NCBI RefSeq assembly: GCF_018613805.1
Contig: NZ_JAGGPL010000003.1
Location: forward strand, 992,001 to 1,056,000
DNA from: Arthrobacter sp. ISL-48
GTDB taxonomy: Bacteria; Actinomycetota; Actinomycetes; Actinomycetales; Micrococcaceae
DNA: 64,000 nucleotides
Direction of reading: 5' to 3'
Part shown: positions 51,927-61,552 of the stretch, piece after piece
Layout of the letters: each line of letters opens with the position of its first letter
Position numbering within the stretch: the first letter of the stretch is position 1
Program-made: the position numbers and the translations under genes
The notes under the pieces: generated by a model
Told to the model about the DNA's origin: nothing
Databases searched by the model: none
What the model saw: the letters and a program-made list of their open reading frames with translations, nothing else

Positions 51927-53086
51927 TGGATGAAGGTGAAGGCGTGGTCGAGGTCCGCGATGAGGTCCCCCACGTCTTCGATCCCGCACGACAGCCGGAT
52001 CAGGTTCACGGGAACAGCCAGCTCGGTGCCCTTGACCGAAGCGTGGGTCATTTCCGAGGGGTAGTTCATCAGCGACTCGATGCCGCCCAGGGATTCCGCC
52101 AGCGTGAACACGGACGTAGCCTCAGCAACCTTGCGGGCAGCTGCCTCGCCGCCCTTGAACTGGACGGAAATCATGCCGCCAAACTTTTTCATCTGCTTCT
52201 TCGCCAGCTCGTGGCCGGGATGGTTCGGCAGGCCCGGGTAGAGCACAGCCTCCACCTCGGGGCGCTCGAGCAGCCATTCGGCCACGGCCTGGGCGTTGTC
52301 GCTGTGCCGGTCCATCCGCACGCCCAAGGTCTTCAGTCCGCGGGTCGTGAGGAACGCGTCCATGGGGCCGGAGACAGCACCCACGGCGAACTGCACGAAG
52401 CCGATTTTTCCCGCCAGTTCAGCGTCCTTGACCACGATGGCGCCGCCCACCACATCGGAGTGGCCGCCGATGTACTTGGTGGTGGAATGGACTACGACGT
52501 CGGCACCAAGGGCGAGCGGCGTCTGCAGGTAGGGCGACGCAAAGGTGTTGTCCACCACCAGGAGGGCACCGGCGTCGTGCGCCAGTTTGGCCAGGGCTTG
52601 AATGTCGGTGATCTTCATCAGCGGGTTGGAGGGTGTTTCCACCCAGACGAAACTGGTCTTGTTGGCTGCCACCGCTTCACTGACGGCGTCGAGGTTGGAC
52701 ATGTCCACCGGCGTGTTGCCGATCCCCCACTCGCCGAGCACGCCGTTGATGAGCCGGTAGGTGCCGCCGTAGGCATCGTTGCCGAGCACAATGTGGTCCC
52801 CGGGGCGCATCAGGGCGCGGATCAGGGAATCCTCCGCCGCCAGGCCCGAGGAGAAAGAGAAGGCATGGGTGCCGCCTTCGACCGCCGCCAGCTGTTCCTG
52901 CAGGGCATCGCGGGTCGGGTTGCCGCCGCGGCCGTATTCGTAGCCGTCGCGGAGGCCGCCGATACCGTCCTGCGCGTAGGTGGAGCTGAAGTGCAGCGGC
53001 GGGACAACGGCCCCGGTGCGGGGCTCGAAAGCCTGGCCGGCGTGGACGGCGCGCGTGTTGAATCCTTGATTTTCAGAGACAGACAT
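51923..53086 (-). CDS. metB: cystathionine gamma-synthase
   Basis: A 387-residue PLP enzyme of the Cys/Met metabolism family. The pyridoxal lysine is K204 in VHSTTKYIGGHSDVVGG; other hallmarks are YGRGGNPTRDALQ, the aromatic patch, and the closing SLGGIESLMNYPSEMTHAS. It joins an activated homoserine and cysteine to cystathionine; gamma-lyase activity is an alternative in this family. It follows cbs by 27 bases, so both run in one operon with reverse transsulfuration potential. Confidence 0.9.
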   Translation of the reverse strand: MSVSENQGFNTRAVHAGQAFEPRTGAVVPPLHFSSTYAQDGIGGLRDGYEYGRGGNPTRDALQEQLAAVEGGTHAFSFSSGLAAEDSLIRALMRPGDHIVLGNDAYGGTYRLINGVLGEWGIGNTPVDMSNLDAVSEAVAANKTSFVWVETPSNPLMKITDIQALAKLAHDAGALLVVDNTFASPYLQTPLALGADVVVHSTTKYIGGHSDVVGGAIVVKDAELAGKIGFVQFAVGAVSGPMDAFLTTRGLKTLGVRMDRHSDNAQAVAEWLLERPEVEAVLYPGLPNHPGHELAKKQMKKFGGMISVQFKGGEAAARKVAEATSVFTLAESLGGIESLMNYPSEMTHASVKGTELAVPVNLIRLSCGIEDVGDLIADLDHAFTFIQ

Positions 53087-53113
53087 GTTGCTCCTGTTCA
53101 GTGGTGAAGCAGT

Positions 53114-54499
53114 TCAGTTGCTGAGGTAGGCGAGGAGGTCGTGCCGGGTCAGGATGCCCACCGGGGCGCCGACGAACGTCACCATCACGGTGTCCACGTC
53201 GGAGAGCAGCTCGCGGGCCGCCGAGATGGTTTCCAGCGAGCCGATCACCGGCAGTTTTGGTCCCATATGCTCGGAAATCTTGTCCGTCAGTTTGGCCTCG
53301 CCGCGGAACAGCTTGGAGGTCAGGGTCCGCTCGTCCACGGCACCGAGGACCTCCCCCATCACCACGGGAGGCTCCTGCGAGAGAACCGGGATGTGGCTGA
53401 CACCAAATTCGTTCATGATGTTGATGACGTCACGCACAGTCTCGTTCGGGTGGATGTGCACGAGGTCAGGCAGCTCACCGGTCTTGGACTTAATCACCTC
53501 GCCCACGGAGGATTCCTCGCCGCCGGAGAGGAAGCCGTAGGAGCGCATCCACTGGTCGTTGAAGATCTTTGCCAGGTAGCCGCGGCCCGAATCGGGCAGG
53601 ATCACCACCACCACGGCGCTCTCCGGCAGGTCCCGGGCGGTCTGCATCGCAGCCACCACGGCCATGCCGGAGGAGCCGCCCACCAGAAGACCCTCCTCGC
53701 GGGCCAGCCGCCGGGTCATGGCGAAGGAATCAGCGTCGCTGACGGCGATGACCTCGTCCGGAACGGACTTGTCGTAGTTCGCAGGCCACATGTCTTCGCC
53801 CACGCCCTCCACGAAGTACGGGCGTCCCGTGCCGCCTGAGTAGACCGAGCCCTCGGGGTCGGCCCCGACAATCCGGACACGGCCGCCGTCGGACTCCGGA
53901 CGGTCAGCGGAGATTTCCTTGAGATAGCGGCCGGTGCCTGTGATCGTACCGCCGGTGCCGGCACCGATCACGCAGTGGGTGACCTTGCCGTCGGTATCGT
54001 GCCAGATCTCGGGCCCGGTGGACTCGTAGTGGCTTCCCGGGGCGGCCGGGTTGGAGAACTGGTCCGGTTTGTAGGCGCCCGGAGTCTCAGAGACGATCCG
54101 GTCTGACACGCTGTAGTAGCTTTGCGGGCTGTCCGGCGCGACGGAGGTAGGCGTCACCACCACTTCGGCGCCGTACGCCTGGAGGACGGCCCGCTTGTCC
54201 TCGCCCACCTTGTCAGGCACCACAAAAATGCATTTGTAGCCCTTCTGCTGGGCAACCAGGGCCAGGCCCACGCCCGTGTTGCCGGACGTCGGCTCCACGA
54301 TGGTTCCGCCCGGCTGAAGTTTGCCATCGCGTTCGGCCTCCTCGATCATCTTGGCCGCGATGCGGTCCTTGATGGACCCGCCGGGATTCAGGTACTCCAG
54401 CTTGACCAGGACAGTGGCCTTGATGCCGTCCGTCACGTGGTTGAGCCTGATGAGCGGGGTATTGCCGATGAGGTCCAGAATGGACTGGGCGTACTTCAT
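53114..54499 (-). CDS. cbs: cystathionine beta-synthase
   Basis: A 461-residue PLP enzyme. The pyridoxal lysine is K44 in NPGGSIKDRIAAKM; phosphate is held by SGNTGVGLALVAQ and GTGGTITG; two CBS domains are in the last 130 residues (LPDLVHIHPNETVRDVINIM, LPVIGSLETISAARELLSDV). The enzyme makes cystathionine from serine and homocysteine. Start is ATG 54499 with MKYAQSILDLIGNTPLIRLN; the frame stays open upstream, but without family character. It opens the operon with metB. Confidence 0.93.
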   Translation of the reverse strand: MKYAQSILDLIGNTPLIRLNHVTDGIKATVLVKLEYLNPGGSIKDRIAAKMIEEAERDGKLQPGGTIVEPTSGNTGVGLALVAQQKGYKCIFVVPDKVGEDKRAVLQAYGAEVVVTPTSVAPDSPQSYYSVSDRIVSETPGAYKPDQFSNPAAPGSHYESTGPEIWHDTDGKVTHCVIGAGTGGTITGTGRYLKEISADRPESDGGRVRIVGADPEGSVYSGGTGRPYFVEGVGEDMWPANYDKSVPDEVIAVSDADSFAMTRRLAREEGLLVGGSSGMAVVAAMQTARDLPESAVVVVILPDSGRGYLAKIFNDQWMRSYGFLSGGEESSVGEVIKSKTGELPDLVHIHPNETVRDVINIMNEFGVSHIPVLSQEPPVVMGEVLGAVDERTLTSKLFRGEAKLTDKISEHMGPKLPVIGSLETISAARELLSDVDTVMVTFVGAPVGILTRHDLLAYLSN

Positions 54500-54649
54500 A
54501 GGTACAAAGTTACCGTCTCCCTCCGGTCGCCTCACCCAACGGCCCGGGTTTCCGGCGCCGGTGCGAAGATTGTGCGGTGCAGCACCGGTCCTGGCCGAAG
54601 AACACACCGAACTGTCTCCTTCCGGCGGTTCAGAGCCGTGGTTGGCTGG

Positions 54650-55069
54650 TCAGCCCACCGGCCCTGCAGCGTCTGCTCCGGGCTGTTCGGGCGGCTGGTT
54701 TTCCCAGAGCCCCAGGATGTTGCCCTCGGTGTCCTTGAAGTAGGCGAAGGAGCCCATGCCCGGAATGGCACTCTTGGGAGCAATGACGGAACCGCCGAGC
54801 TGTTCCACCGTCTTCAGCGTGGTGTCGATGTCGTCCACGTCCACGGTGATGACGGGGTTCGTCAGTTCACCTTCCCTGGCCATCATGCCGCCGTTGATGG
54901 CCCCGGGCTCGGTGGGGCGGCCGGTCTGCTCATCCATCGGTGTGGTGATGACCACGTTGTAGTCCATCTCCGGCATGGGGTCTATGCGCCAGCCGAGGGC
55001 CTGCTTGTAGAAGTTCCTGGCCCGCTCCTGGTCGTCCGCGGGGATTTCAAAATGCACCACTCCACCCAT
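54650..55069 (-). CDS. VOC (glyoxalase-like) protein
   Basis: A 139-residue vicinal-oxygen-chelate protein. It starts MGGVVHFEIPADDQERARNF, the first beta-alpha-beta module with a metal-ligand histidine at VHFEI, followed by GGMMAREGELTNPVITVDVD and a second module ending GSFAYFKDTEGNILGLWE with a glutamate ligand. Members act on methylglyoxal, antibiotics or aromatic diols. Function not known. Confidence 0.87.
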   Translation of the reverse strand: MGGVVHFEIPADDQERARNFYKQALGWRIDPMPEMDYNVVITTPMDEQTGRPTEPGAINGGMMAREGELTNPVITVDVDDIDTTLKTVEQLGGSVIAPKSAIPGMGSFAYFKDTEGNILGLWENQPPEQPGADAAGPVG

Positions 55070-55233
55070 TGCGCTCACCTGACAGTTCGAAGGGAAAGGC
55101 ACGGTGGCCCGCGCCACACCTGGGAGTCTAGTCCTCACCGCTCCCCGGTATAAGGGCCACTTCCATAGGGTTCGGACAGCGCCGGCTGCGCCTTGCGGGC
55201 GGCTTTGTCAGCCGGGCGTGGGACGATGTTTTC

Positions 55234-56226
55234 ATGACCATCGTTGATGCCCCCGCACGGCTGGCCGCCGGCGCGGACGGAGCCCTGCGCTGGCATCCCG
55301 GCGGACCCTTCAGTCTCGTCCAGACGCTTGGCACACTGCTGCGGGGCAATGGAGATCCCTCCTTTTCGCTGCTGCCGGACGGTCTGTGGACTGCCTTTAC
55401 GACGGCGGACGGTCCCGTCACCCTGCGCCTGACCAGCGCCCGTGACAGCGCAGGTGGCAGCGCTGAACCGTATGTCGACGCGCAGGCCTGGGGACCGGGC
55501 TCCGCCTCCGCCCTCGCCGCCGTGCCGTGCCTGCTGGGAGCCGGCGACGACTGGTCCGGCTTTGATGAGCCAGGCTTCCATGCCACGCTCCCCCGGATGG
55601 TCCGCGAAGCCCGACGCCGGAACCCCGCCATCCGGCTGCCGTCCACCGGGCGCGTGATCGACGCCCTCGTGCCCACCATTTTGGAGCAGAAGGTCACCGT
55701 CATCGAGGCCCGGCGCGGCTACCGCTACCTCATGTACCGCTTCGGTACAGCCGCGCCGGCCGCCGGGCTGTCCGCGCCGTCCGGGCTTCTGGTCCAGCCC
55801 ACTCCGGTGCAGTGGCTGCAGATCCCGTCCTGGGAGTGGCATAAGGCCGGAGTGGGCCCGCAGCGTTCGGCGGCCGTCATGCGGGCGCTGCGATCCGCCG
55901 TCGCGCTTGAACGGCTGGCGGCGCTGCCCGCGGCCGAAGCTGCGGCCAAGATGCAGGTCATTCCCGGCGTCGGCGCGTGGACGGCAGCGGAAGTGGTTCA
56001 GCGGACGCACGGCTGCCCCGATTCGATTGCGGTCGGCGACTACCATCTTGCCGCGTACGTGGGTGCGGCGCTGACCGGACGCCGGACGGACGACGCCGGG
56101 ATGCTGGCCCTGCTGGAACCGTGGAAGGGCCACCGGCAGCGGGTTGTCCGCATGCTTGGACTCAGCGGCTTCCGCAAACCTGCCTTCGGCCCGCGGATGA
56201 CCATCCAGGACCACCGCCGCCACTGA
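55234..56226 (+). CDS. AlkA-like HhH-GPD DNA glycosylase
   Basis: A 330-residue protein of the DNA-3-methyladenine glycosylase II type. The HhH-GPD part is at about 225-290: MQVIPGVGAWTAAEVVQRTH as the helix-hairpin-helix, with the catalytic aspartate in IAVGDYHLAAYVG. VIDALVPTILEQKVTVIEAR is the typical preceding helix. It removes alkylated bases by base-excision repair. No Ada or ogt gene is near. The initial 120 residues are less conserved. Confidence 0.88.
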   Translation: MTIVDAPARLAAGADGALRWHPGGPFSLVQTLGTLLRGNGDPSFSLLPDGLWTAFTTADGPVTLRLTSARDSAGGSAEPYVDAQAWGPGSASALAAVPCLLGAGDDWSGFDEPGFHATLPRMVREARRRNPAIRLPSTGRVIDALVPTILEQKVTVIEARRGYRYLMYRFGTAAPAAGLSAPSGLLVQPTPVQWLQIPSWEWHKAGVGPQRSAAVMRALRSAVALERLAALPAAEAAAKMQVIPGVGAWTAAEVVQRTHGCPDSIAVGDYHLAAYVGAALTGRRTDDAGMLALLEPWKGHRQRVVRMLGLSGFRKPAFGPRMTIQDHRRH

Positions 56227-56256
56227 GGTCCCGCGCTGCTTTAGGAGGGTGTGGAC

Positions 56257-57933
56257 TTACAGCCCCAGCCGGGCTACCGCTTCCTCGCGCATTTCCACCT
56301 TGCGGATCTTGCCTGACACCGTCATGGGGAAGCTCTCGCGGACATCCACGTACCGCGGGATCTTGTAGTGCGCCAGGCGTCCGCGGCAGAAGTCGGCAAC
56401 GGCAGCGGCGTCCAGCGGCTCGGCTCCTGGCTTGAGGATGATGCAGGCCATCAGTTCCTCGCCGTAATTGGTGTCCGGGACACCGATCACCTGGACGTCC
56501 TGGATGGACGGATGGGTATACAGGAACTCCTCGATTTCCCGGGGGTAGATGTTTTCGCCGCCGCGGATCACCATGTCTTTGATCCGGCCCTCGACCACCA
56601 CGTACCCGTCGTTGTCCATGCGGGCGAGGTCGCCCGTGTGCATCCAGCCGTCTGCGTCGATGGCCTCAGCCGTCTTTTCCGGCTGGTTCCAGTACCCCTC
56701 CATGACGGCGTAGCCGCGGGTACACAATTCACCGATCTGGCCGCGTTCCAGCACATCGCCTGAGCCGGGGTCGATGATCTGGCTCTCCAGCTGGGGCATG
56801 GTGCGGCCCACCGTTTCGGTCCGCTGCTGCAGGGTGTCCCCGTTGCGGGTCATCGTGGACACCGGCGACGTTTCGGTCATCCCGTAGCAGATGGCCACAT
56901 CCGTCATGTTCATCTCCGATATGACCCGGTTCATCACCTCGATGGGGCACGTCGATCCTGCCATGACTCCGGTCCGGAGGGTAGACAGATCGTAGGATGT
57001 GAAATCCGGCAGCGCGAGCTCGGCGATGAACATGGTGGGCACCCCGTAGAGCGACGTCCCGCCAAAATCCTGGACTGCTTCGAGCGCCGCCGAGGCGGTG
57101 AAGCCCCGGCCCGGAATGATGGTGGCCGCACCGTGGCTGAGCGCGTTCAGGTTGCCGATCACCATGCCAAAGCAGTGGTAGAACGGCACCGGAATCACCA
57201 CCCGGTCGTGCTCTGTGTAGCCCAGCAGCTCGCCGATGGAGTAACCATTGTTCAGGATGTTGTGGTGCGTGAGTGTTGCGCCCTTGGGGAATCCGGTGGT
57301 TCCCGATGTGTACTGGAGGTTGATCGCATCGTGAGGGTCCAGCTCCGCCATACGGGCCCTCAGCCCGGAATGCCCGACGGCGTCAGCCCGCTTGAGCAGC
57401 TCGGCGTACGTCAGTTCGGCGTCACTTTCAGGGACTCCGGCATCGAGCCCGTCGGCGCTGGCATCCGGCAGAAAAACCAGCTCCTTCAGATCCGGGCAGC
57501 CTGCAAGTGCCTTACGCGCCATTGCCACATAATCGCTGTTCCGGTCCGTCGGTGCCGTCACGAGCATCCGCATGCCGCTCTGTTTCACCACAAACTCCAG
57601 CTCGTGACCGCGGTAGGCCGGGTTCACGTTCACCAGGATGGCGCCGGCCTTGGCAGTGGCGTACTGGAGCAGTGTCCACTCGGCGCAGTTGGGGCTCCAA
57701 ATGCCTACCCGGTCACCTTTGGCGACGCCCAGGGCGAGGAGCGCACGCGCGAGCCTGTCGACGTCGTCGTTCATCTTCGTGTAGCTCCACCGGCGGGCGT
57801 CAGCGCCCGGAACCGGCGCCGCCTCAATCAGAGCGTCGTGGAAAGGAAACCTGCCCACCACCCGTTCAAAGTTCTGGCCGATGGTTTCCTCGAGCAGCGG
57901 GACGTCAGTGTCCCCGGCTGTGTATGCGCGCAT
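56257..57933 (-). CDS. fatty-acid/aromatic-acid CoA ligase (ANL family)
   Basis: A 558-residue adenylate-forming enzyme. The AMP site is LQYTSGTTGFPKGATLTHHN, followed by VICYGMTETS-like AICYGMTETSPVSTM and the hinge DLARMDNDGYVVVEGRIKDM with IRGGENIYPREIEEFLYTHP; the catalytic lysine is in MTVSGKIRKVEMR. It forms acyl-AMP and then acyl-CoA from a medium- or short-chain or aromatic acid. No operon partners. Confidence 0.9.
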   Translation of the reverse strand: MRAYTAGDTDVPLLEETIGQNFERVVGRFPFHDALIEAAPVPGADARRWSYTKMNDDVDRLARALLALGVAKGDRVGIWSPNCAEWTLLQYATAKAGAILVNVNPAYRGHELEFVVKQSGMRMLVTAPTDRNSDYVAMARKALAGCPDLKELVFLPDASADGLDAGVPESDAELTYAELLKRADAVGHSGLRARMAELDPHDAINLQYTSGTTGFPKGATLTHHNILNNGYSIGELLGYTEHDRVVIPVPFYHCFGMVIGNLNALSHGAATIIPGRGFTASAALEAVQDFGGTSLYGVPTMFIAELALPDFTSYDLSTLRTGVMAGSTCPIEVMNRVISEMNMTDVAICYGMTETSPVSTMTRNGDTLQQRTETVGRTMPQLESQIIDPGSGDVLERGQIGELCTRGYAVMEGYWNQPEKTAEAIDADGWMHTGDLARMDNDGYVVVEGRIKDMVIRGGENIYPREIEEFLYTHPSIQDVQVIGVPDTNYGEELMACIILKPGAEPLDAAAVADFCRGRLAHYKIPRYVDVRESFPMTVSGKIRKVEMREEAVARLGL

Positions 57934-58044
57934 GATGGCACGCTACCAACAGGCCTTCAGCAAGGAAAGCACATGAGAAGCGCAAGCAGGTGTTCGGCGT
58001 AAAGACGGCGGGGTGGGCGTGCTGTGGCCGGTATTGTGAAATCC

Positions 58045-58323
58045 ATGAGTGCACCCATCGACCTGCAGGCAACGTTCATCCCCAACGACGGCGAGTTTTT
58101 CCGTGTGAAGCTCGCCCTGGAAATCGCCATTGACGAGGTGACCAATGAGCCCGGCTGCCTCCGGTACGAATTGACGGAGGCCACCGAGGAGAAGCTGGTC
58201 CTGACCGAGCAGTGGGCTTCCGAGGAGGATCTGGCAAAGCACTCAAAGGGCACTGCCGTCCAGGACCTGAACGAATCCTTGAGCGCCCTGCTGGCCGAAC
58301 CTGTCCAGCTGGTACGCCTCTAG
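58045..58323 (+). CDS. antibiotic biosynthesis monooxygenase (ABM/YgiN-like)
   Basis: A 92-residue ferredoxin-like protein starting MSAPIDLQATFIPNDGEFFR. The family pattern EPGCLRYELTEATEEKLVLT and EQWASEEDLAKHSKGTAVQD is clear. These small dimeric enzymes oxidise quinols or heme-like molecules without cofactor; substrate unknown here. It converges with trxA. Confidence 0.85.
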   Translation: MSAPIDLQATFIPNDGEFFRVKLALEIAIDEVTNEPGCLRYELTEATEEKLVLTEQWASEEDLAKHSKGTAVQDLNESLSALLAEPVQLVRL

Positions 58324-58343
58324 CCTTCTCTGCCAAGAAACGA

Positions 58344-58399
58344 CGCGGGGTCACTTCCCGCCCATGAACCGAAGTTTATGGGCGGGAAGCGACCCCGCG
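58344..58399. terminator. long bidirectional terminator between convergent genes
   Basis: A 22-base stem with one mismatch (arms 58344-58365 and 58378-58399) and a 12-base loop. It sits between the ABM gene and trxA, and is likely to stop transcripts from both sides. Confidence 0.8.
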
Positions 58400-58414
58400 T
58401 TGGAGTTTGAGGGA

Positions 58415-58846
58415 TCAAGCCTCGGGGATCTGGGACCCGTCCTGGCCGCCAGGTGCTGCGCCCTGGCCTGCCGCCGCGGCGGCCTCGGCCTGCGAGCGCG
58501 CCACGTGGGCGTGCACTTCCTCCATGTCGAGTGCCTTGACGGCGTCGATGACTTGTTCGAGCTGCTGGGCATTCAGGGCACCAGGCTGGGAGAAGACCAG
58601 CACCTTTTCGCGGAAGGCCATCAGCGTGGGGATGGACGTGATGCCGGCCTCGGCAGCGAGCTGCTGCTCGGCCTCGGTGTCCACCTTCGCAAACACGACG
58701 TCGGCGTGCTTCTCGGAGACGGTACGGTACGTCGGCGCGAACTGGCGGCAGGGACCACACCATTCAGCCCAGAAATCCACCAGGACAATGTCGTTGCCCT
58801 CGATGGTCGACGCGAACTGTTCACCTGTGATGTCAACGGTAGCCAT
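58415..58846 (-). CDS. trxA: thioredoxin with C-terminal extension
   Basis: A 143-residue protein: a thioredoxin fold with redox motif WCGPC at 29-33 (VDFWAEWCGPCRQF), the cis-proline turn GITSIPTLMAFREKVLVFSQ, and then an extra 35 residues rich in Ala, Gly, Gln (HVARSQAEAAAAAGQGAAPG). It reduces protein disulfides in the cytoplasm. The extension has no recognisable domain. No thioredoxin reductase gene is near. Confidence 0.92.
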   Translation of the reverse strand: MATVDITGEQFASTIEGNDIVLVDFWAEWCGPCRQFAPTYRTVSEKHADVVFAKVDTEAEQQLAAEAGITSIPTLMAFREKVLVFSQPGALNAQQLEQVIDAVKALDMEEVHAHVARSQAEAAAAAGQGAAPGGQDGSQIPEA

Positions 58847-59001
58847 ATGTCAACGGTACGCGAGGGCGCCGGGGATGTCGTGGCCGGGGCCGGGCTGTTC
58901 GCTTCACGCGTCATCGGGAATAACCACCGCGGACGTGTACACCGGGCAACGCGGGGCCTAGTCTTGGGTCAGCAGACGCCGGATGGAATTCAGGAGGTCG
59001 G

Positions 59002-59928
59002 ATGGCCCACGCGATCTCCACCCGGTCCCTCACTAAGAGGTTCGGCCGCCGCGAGGTGCTGCACGGCGTCGATTTCATGGTTGAGACCGGCTCCATTTTC
59101 GGCATGATCGGCCCCAACGGTGCAGGCAAAACCACCACCATGCGGTGTTTGCTGGACATCATCCGCCCCACTGACGGGGAAGTGCGCGTTCTGGGAAAGG
59201 ACCCCCGGGAGGGCGGGCCAGCTCTCCGACGCCGGATCGGCTATCTTCCGGGCGAGCTTTTCCTCGAGGGCCGGGTGACAGGCCGCAAACTGCTGGCCCA
59301 TTACCAGGCCATCAGCGGCCCGGTAGCGCCCGGCCGGATCGACGGGCTGGCCGAGCGGCTGGGACTGGACCTGGACCGGCACACCCGCAAGCTGTCCAAG
59401 GGCAACAAACAGAAACTCGGCTTGATCCAGGCCTTCATGCACGATCCCGAGCTGCTCGTCCTCGATGAACCCACGAGCGGCCTGGACCCCCTGGTCCAGC
59501 AGGAATTCCATGCCATGATGCGGGAAGCGCAGCACAAGGGCCAGACCATTTTCCTGAGTTCGCACGTCCTCAGCGAGGTCCAGCAGACCGCAGACACTGT
59601 GGCCATCCTCCGGGACGGCCGGATCGTCGCGGTGGAAAGCGTCAGCGGCCTGCGGGAAGGCGCCGTGCGCCGTCTGCGGCTTACGGCGAGCGCAATAACA
59701 GCGCACGACGCCGGCGCGCTGCTGGGCAGTGTGCCCGGCGTCGGTCATGTTGAGGTGCTTGATTCGGGCGACGGCGGCGTCACGGTTGCCGCCACCCTGG
59801 AAGGTTCCATCCAGCCGCTGGTCCGGATGCTCGGCTCCCTCCAGCTCACGGACCTGGTGCTGGATGAGCCGGATCTTGAGGAATCGGTCCTGAAGATGTA
59901 CTCGAGTCCTGTCGGTGACGCGTCATGA
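59002..59928 (+). CDS. ABC-2-type exporter ATP-binding protein
   Basis: A 308-residue ATPase. Walker A is GPNGAGKTT, the signature is LSKGNKQKLGLIQAF and Walker B is LLVLDEPTSGLDP, then the H-loop SSHVLSEVQQ. A C-terminal 80-residue domain follows (DRF-type regulatory part). It pairs with the permease gene that starts four bases before its stop (ATGA). Confidence 0.92.
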   Translation: MAHAISTRSLTKRFGRREVLHGVDFMVETGSIFGMIGPNGAGKTTTMRCLLDIIRPTDGEVRVLGKDPREGGPALRRRIGYLPGELFLEGRVTGRKLLAHYQAISGPVAPGRIDGLAERLGLDLDRHTRKLSKGNKQKLGLIQAFMHDPELLVLDEPTSGLDPLVQQEFHAMMREAQHKGQTIFLSSHVLSEVQQTADTVAILRDGRIVAVESVSGLREGAVRRLRLTASAITAHDAGALLGSVPGVGHVEVLDSGDGGVTVAATLEGSIQPLVRMLGSLQLTDLVLDEPDLEESVLKMYSSPVGDAS

Positions 59929-60725
59929 AGACGTCACTACCGTTGTTCCGCCGGGCCTTCTTTGATTCCTGGCGCTCCACGCTGGGCTGGGGCGCCGGCC
60001 TGGCCGCGGCCATCTTCTTGTACCTGCCGCTGTACCCGTCCATCGGCGGAAGCGCCCAGATGCAGGACATGATCGACGCCTTGCCTGCGGAAATGACCAA
60101 GGCGTTGAACTATGACCAGATCGCCACCGGCCCCGGCTACACGCAGGCGACTTTGTTCGGCCTGCTCGGCTTCCTGCTGATGACTATCGCGTCCGTTTCC
60201 TGGGGCGCGGCAGCCGTCGGAGGTGACGAGGAGTCCGGCCAGCTTGAACTCACCCTCGCCCACGGCGTGACACGCACGCAGGTGGTGCTGGAGCGGGCAC
60301 TCGCCGTGTTGCTGAGGGTGCTGCTGCTCGCGGCTCTGGTGTTTATCCTCGTCCGGCTACTCAATGATCCGGCCCAACTGGGCATCAGGCCGGAGTACCT
60401 GTTCGGCGCGGCAGTCCTTTTCGCCGGACTTGCCCTCCTGAGCGGAACAGCCGCACTTTGCGTCGGCGCCATCTCAGGCCGGCGCACCTATGGACTGGCG
60501 GCCGGAGCCGCGGTTGGCGTCCTCGGCTACGTTTTCAATGCCGTGGGCCGGCAGAGCCCGGACGTGGAGTGGCTGATGAACCTGAGCCCCTATCACTGGG
60601 CATATGGGAACTCTCCTGTGTCCAACGGTGCCGATTGGGCGGCCGCCGGGTGGCTGTGGAGCATCTCGGCAGCCCTCGTTTTGCTCGGGACGGCCGTGCT
60701 GAACCGGCGCGACGTAGGCGCCTAG
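59925..60725 (+). CDS. ABC-2-type exporter permease
   Basis: A 266-residue membrane protein with six hydrophobic helices; the first follows a basic N-terminus (LFRRAFFDSWRSTLGWGAGL). GGDEESGQLELTLAHGVTRT is the typical intracellular loop of ABC-2 permeases of antibiotic- or lipid-exporter type. It forms the exporter with the ATPase upstream, overlapping by four bases. Cargo unknown. Confidence 0.88.
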   Translation: MKTSLPLFRRAFFDSWRSTLGWGAGLAAAIFLYLPLYPSIGGSAQMQDMIDALPAEMTKALNYDQIATGPGYTQATLFGLLGFLLMTIASVSWGAAAVGGDEESGQLELTLAHGVTRTQVVLERALAVLLRVLLLAALVFILVRLLNDPAQLGIRPEYLFGAAVLFAGLALLSGTAALCVGAISGRRTYGLAAGAAVGVLGYVFNAVGRQSPDVEWLMNLSPYHWAYGNSPVSNGADWAAAGWLWSISAALVLLGTAVLNRRDVGA

Positions 60726-60736
60726 CTGTATCTCGC

Positions 60737-61291
60737 CTAAACCCTGGTTTCCCACAGGTGGGGTGCCGGCACGCGGCTGCCGGGCAATGCGTTTGTCTGG
60801 CGCCACTCATGGATCCACTCAGGAAGTTCCAAATCCGTCGGGGGCTCGCCGAACTCGTTCAGGATCTCCTCCTGGCTAACCGGCCTGCCCTTGCTGACCA
60901 GACGGGTGGCAATGTGGGCACGGGCGTAGATCTCGCCGTCGACCACCATGCGTTGCTCAAAATATATGGCCTTCGCATCCAGCCCGATGATCCTGGACTC
61001 GATGGTGTACTGCTGCCACAGTTGCAGGGACTTGCGGAAGGCGATGGTCTCCCCCGCAGCCACCGGGCTCCAGCCGCGCTGGCGCATCCTCTTCCACACC
61101 CCGCTACGGACCATGAGGTCGAACCGCCCCAGGTCCATCAGCGAAAAGTACATGCCGTTGTTCACGTGCATGGCGATATCGATGTCGGTGGGAAGGACCC
61201 GCAGCGGCAGAGACGAAGCGTCCCAGATGCTCAGCGCAGAGCGGCGGCGCGAGGTGAACAGCATCAGGAGGGTTCGCAGGAGCAGGTGCAT
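60737..61291 (-). CDS. acyl-CoA thioesterase, THEM6/YbgC-like hot-dog protein
   Basis: A 184-residue hot-dog protein. It begins with a hydrophobic segment HLLLRTLLMLFTSRRR, then LPTDIDIAMHVNNGMYFSLM carries the DxxxHVNN-type active site, with DLGRFDLMVRSG and the strand TIESRIIGLDAKAIYFEQRM. It likely hydrolyses an acyl-CoA, possibly at the membrane. It is convergent with the ABC permease gene. Confidence 0.85.
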   Translation of the reverse strand: MHLLLRTLLMLFTSRRRSALSIWDASSLPLRVLPTDIDIAMHVNNGMYFSLMDLGRFDLMVRSGVWKRMRQRGWSPVAAGETIAFRKSLQLWQQYTIESRIIGLDAKAIYFEQRMVVDGEIYARAHIATRLVSKGRPVSQEEILNEFGEPPTDLELPEWIHEWRQTNALPGSRVPAPHLWETRV

Positions 61292-61552
61292 GCATCCATG
61301 TTACCCGCCAGTAACAACCTTGTGGCCAGCCGGACTCGGCGGGCGCCGCAGCCGCCTGTGGGCAAGTAGTCGCGCGCGGAGAGCTTGAGTAGAAGCCGCC
61401 GCCTGGTCAAGTAGCCCAAGGAAAAACTCGGGTATTCCCTACTCGTGCCGCGGCCATGCGCCATTCCTAGACTCGAAAGTCCTAGGGCCGAATCTTGTTG
61501 GCGCATCCTCCTGGATGATGCCGCTTCCGGACCGAACCTCGATGGGCCATCC

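Noticed and set aside
51857..53107. A 416-codon plus-strand frame antisense to metB
   Set aside because: Same reason: metB has its full set of PLP motifs on the minus strand, and the plus frame has no recognisable protein pattern.
55135..56223. A 362-codon minus-strand frame antisense to the AlkA-like gene
   Set aside because: The plus strand carries the HhH-GPD motif and catalytic aspartate. The minus frame is Arg/Gly-rich without a domain.
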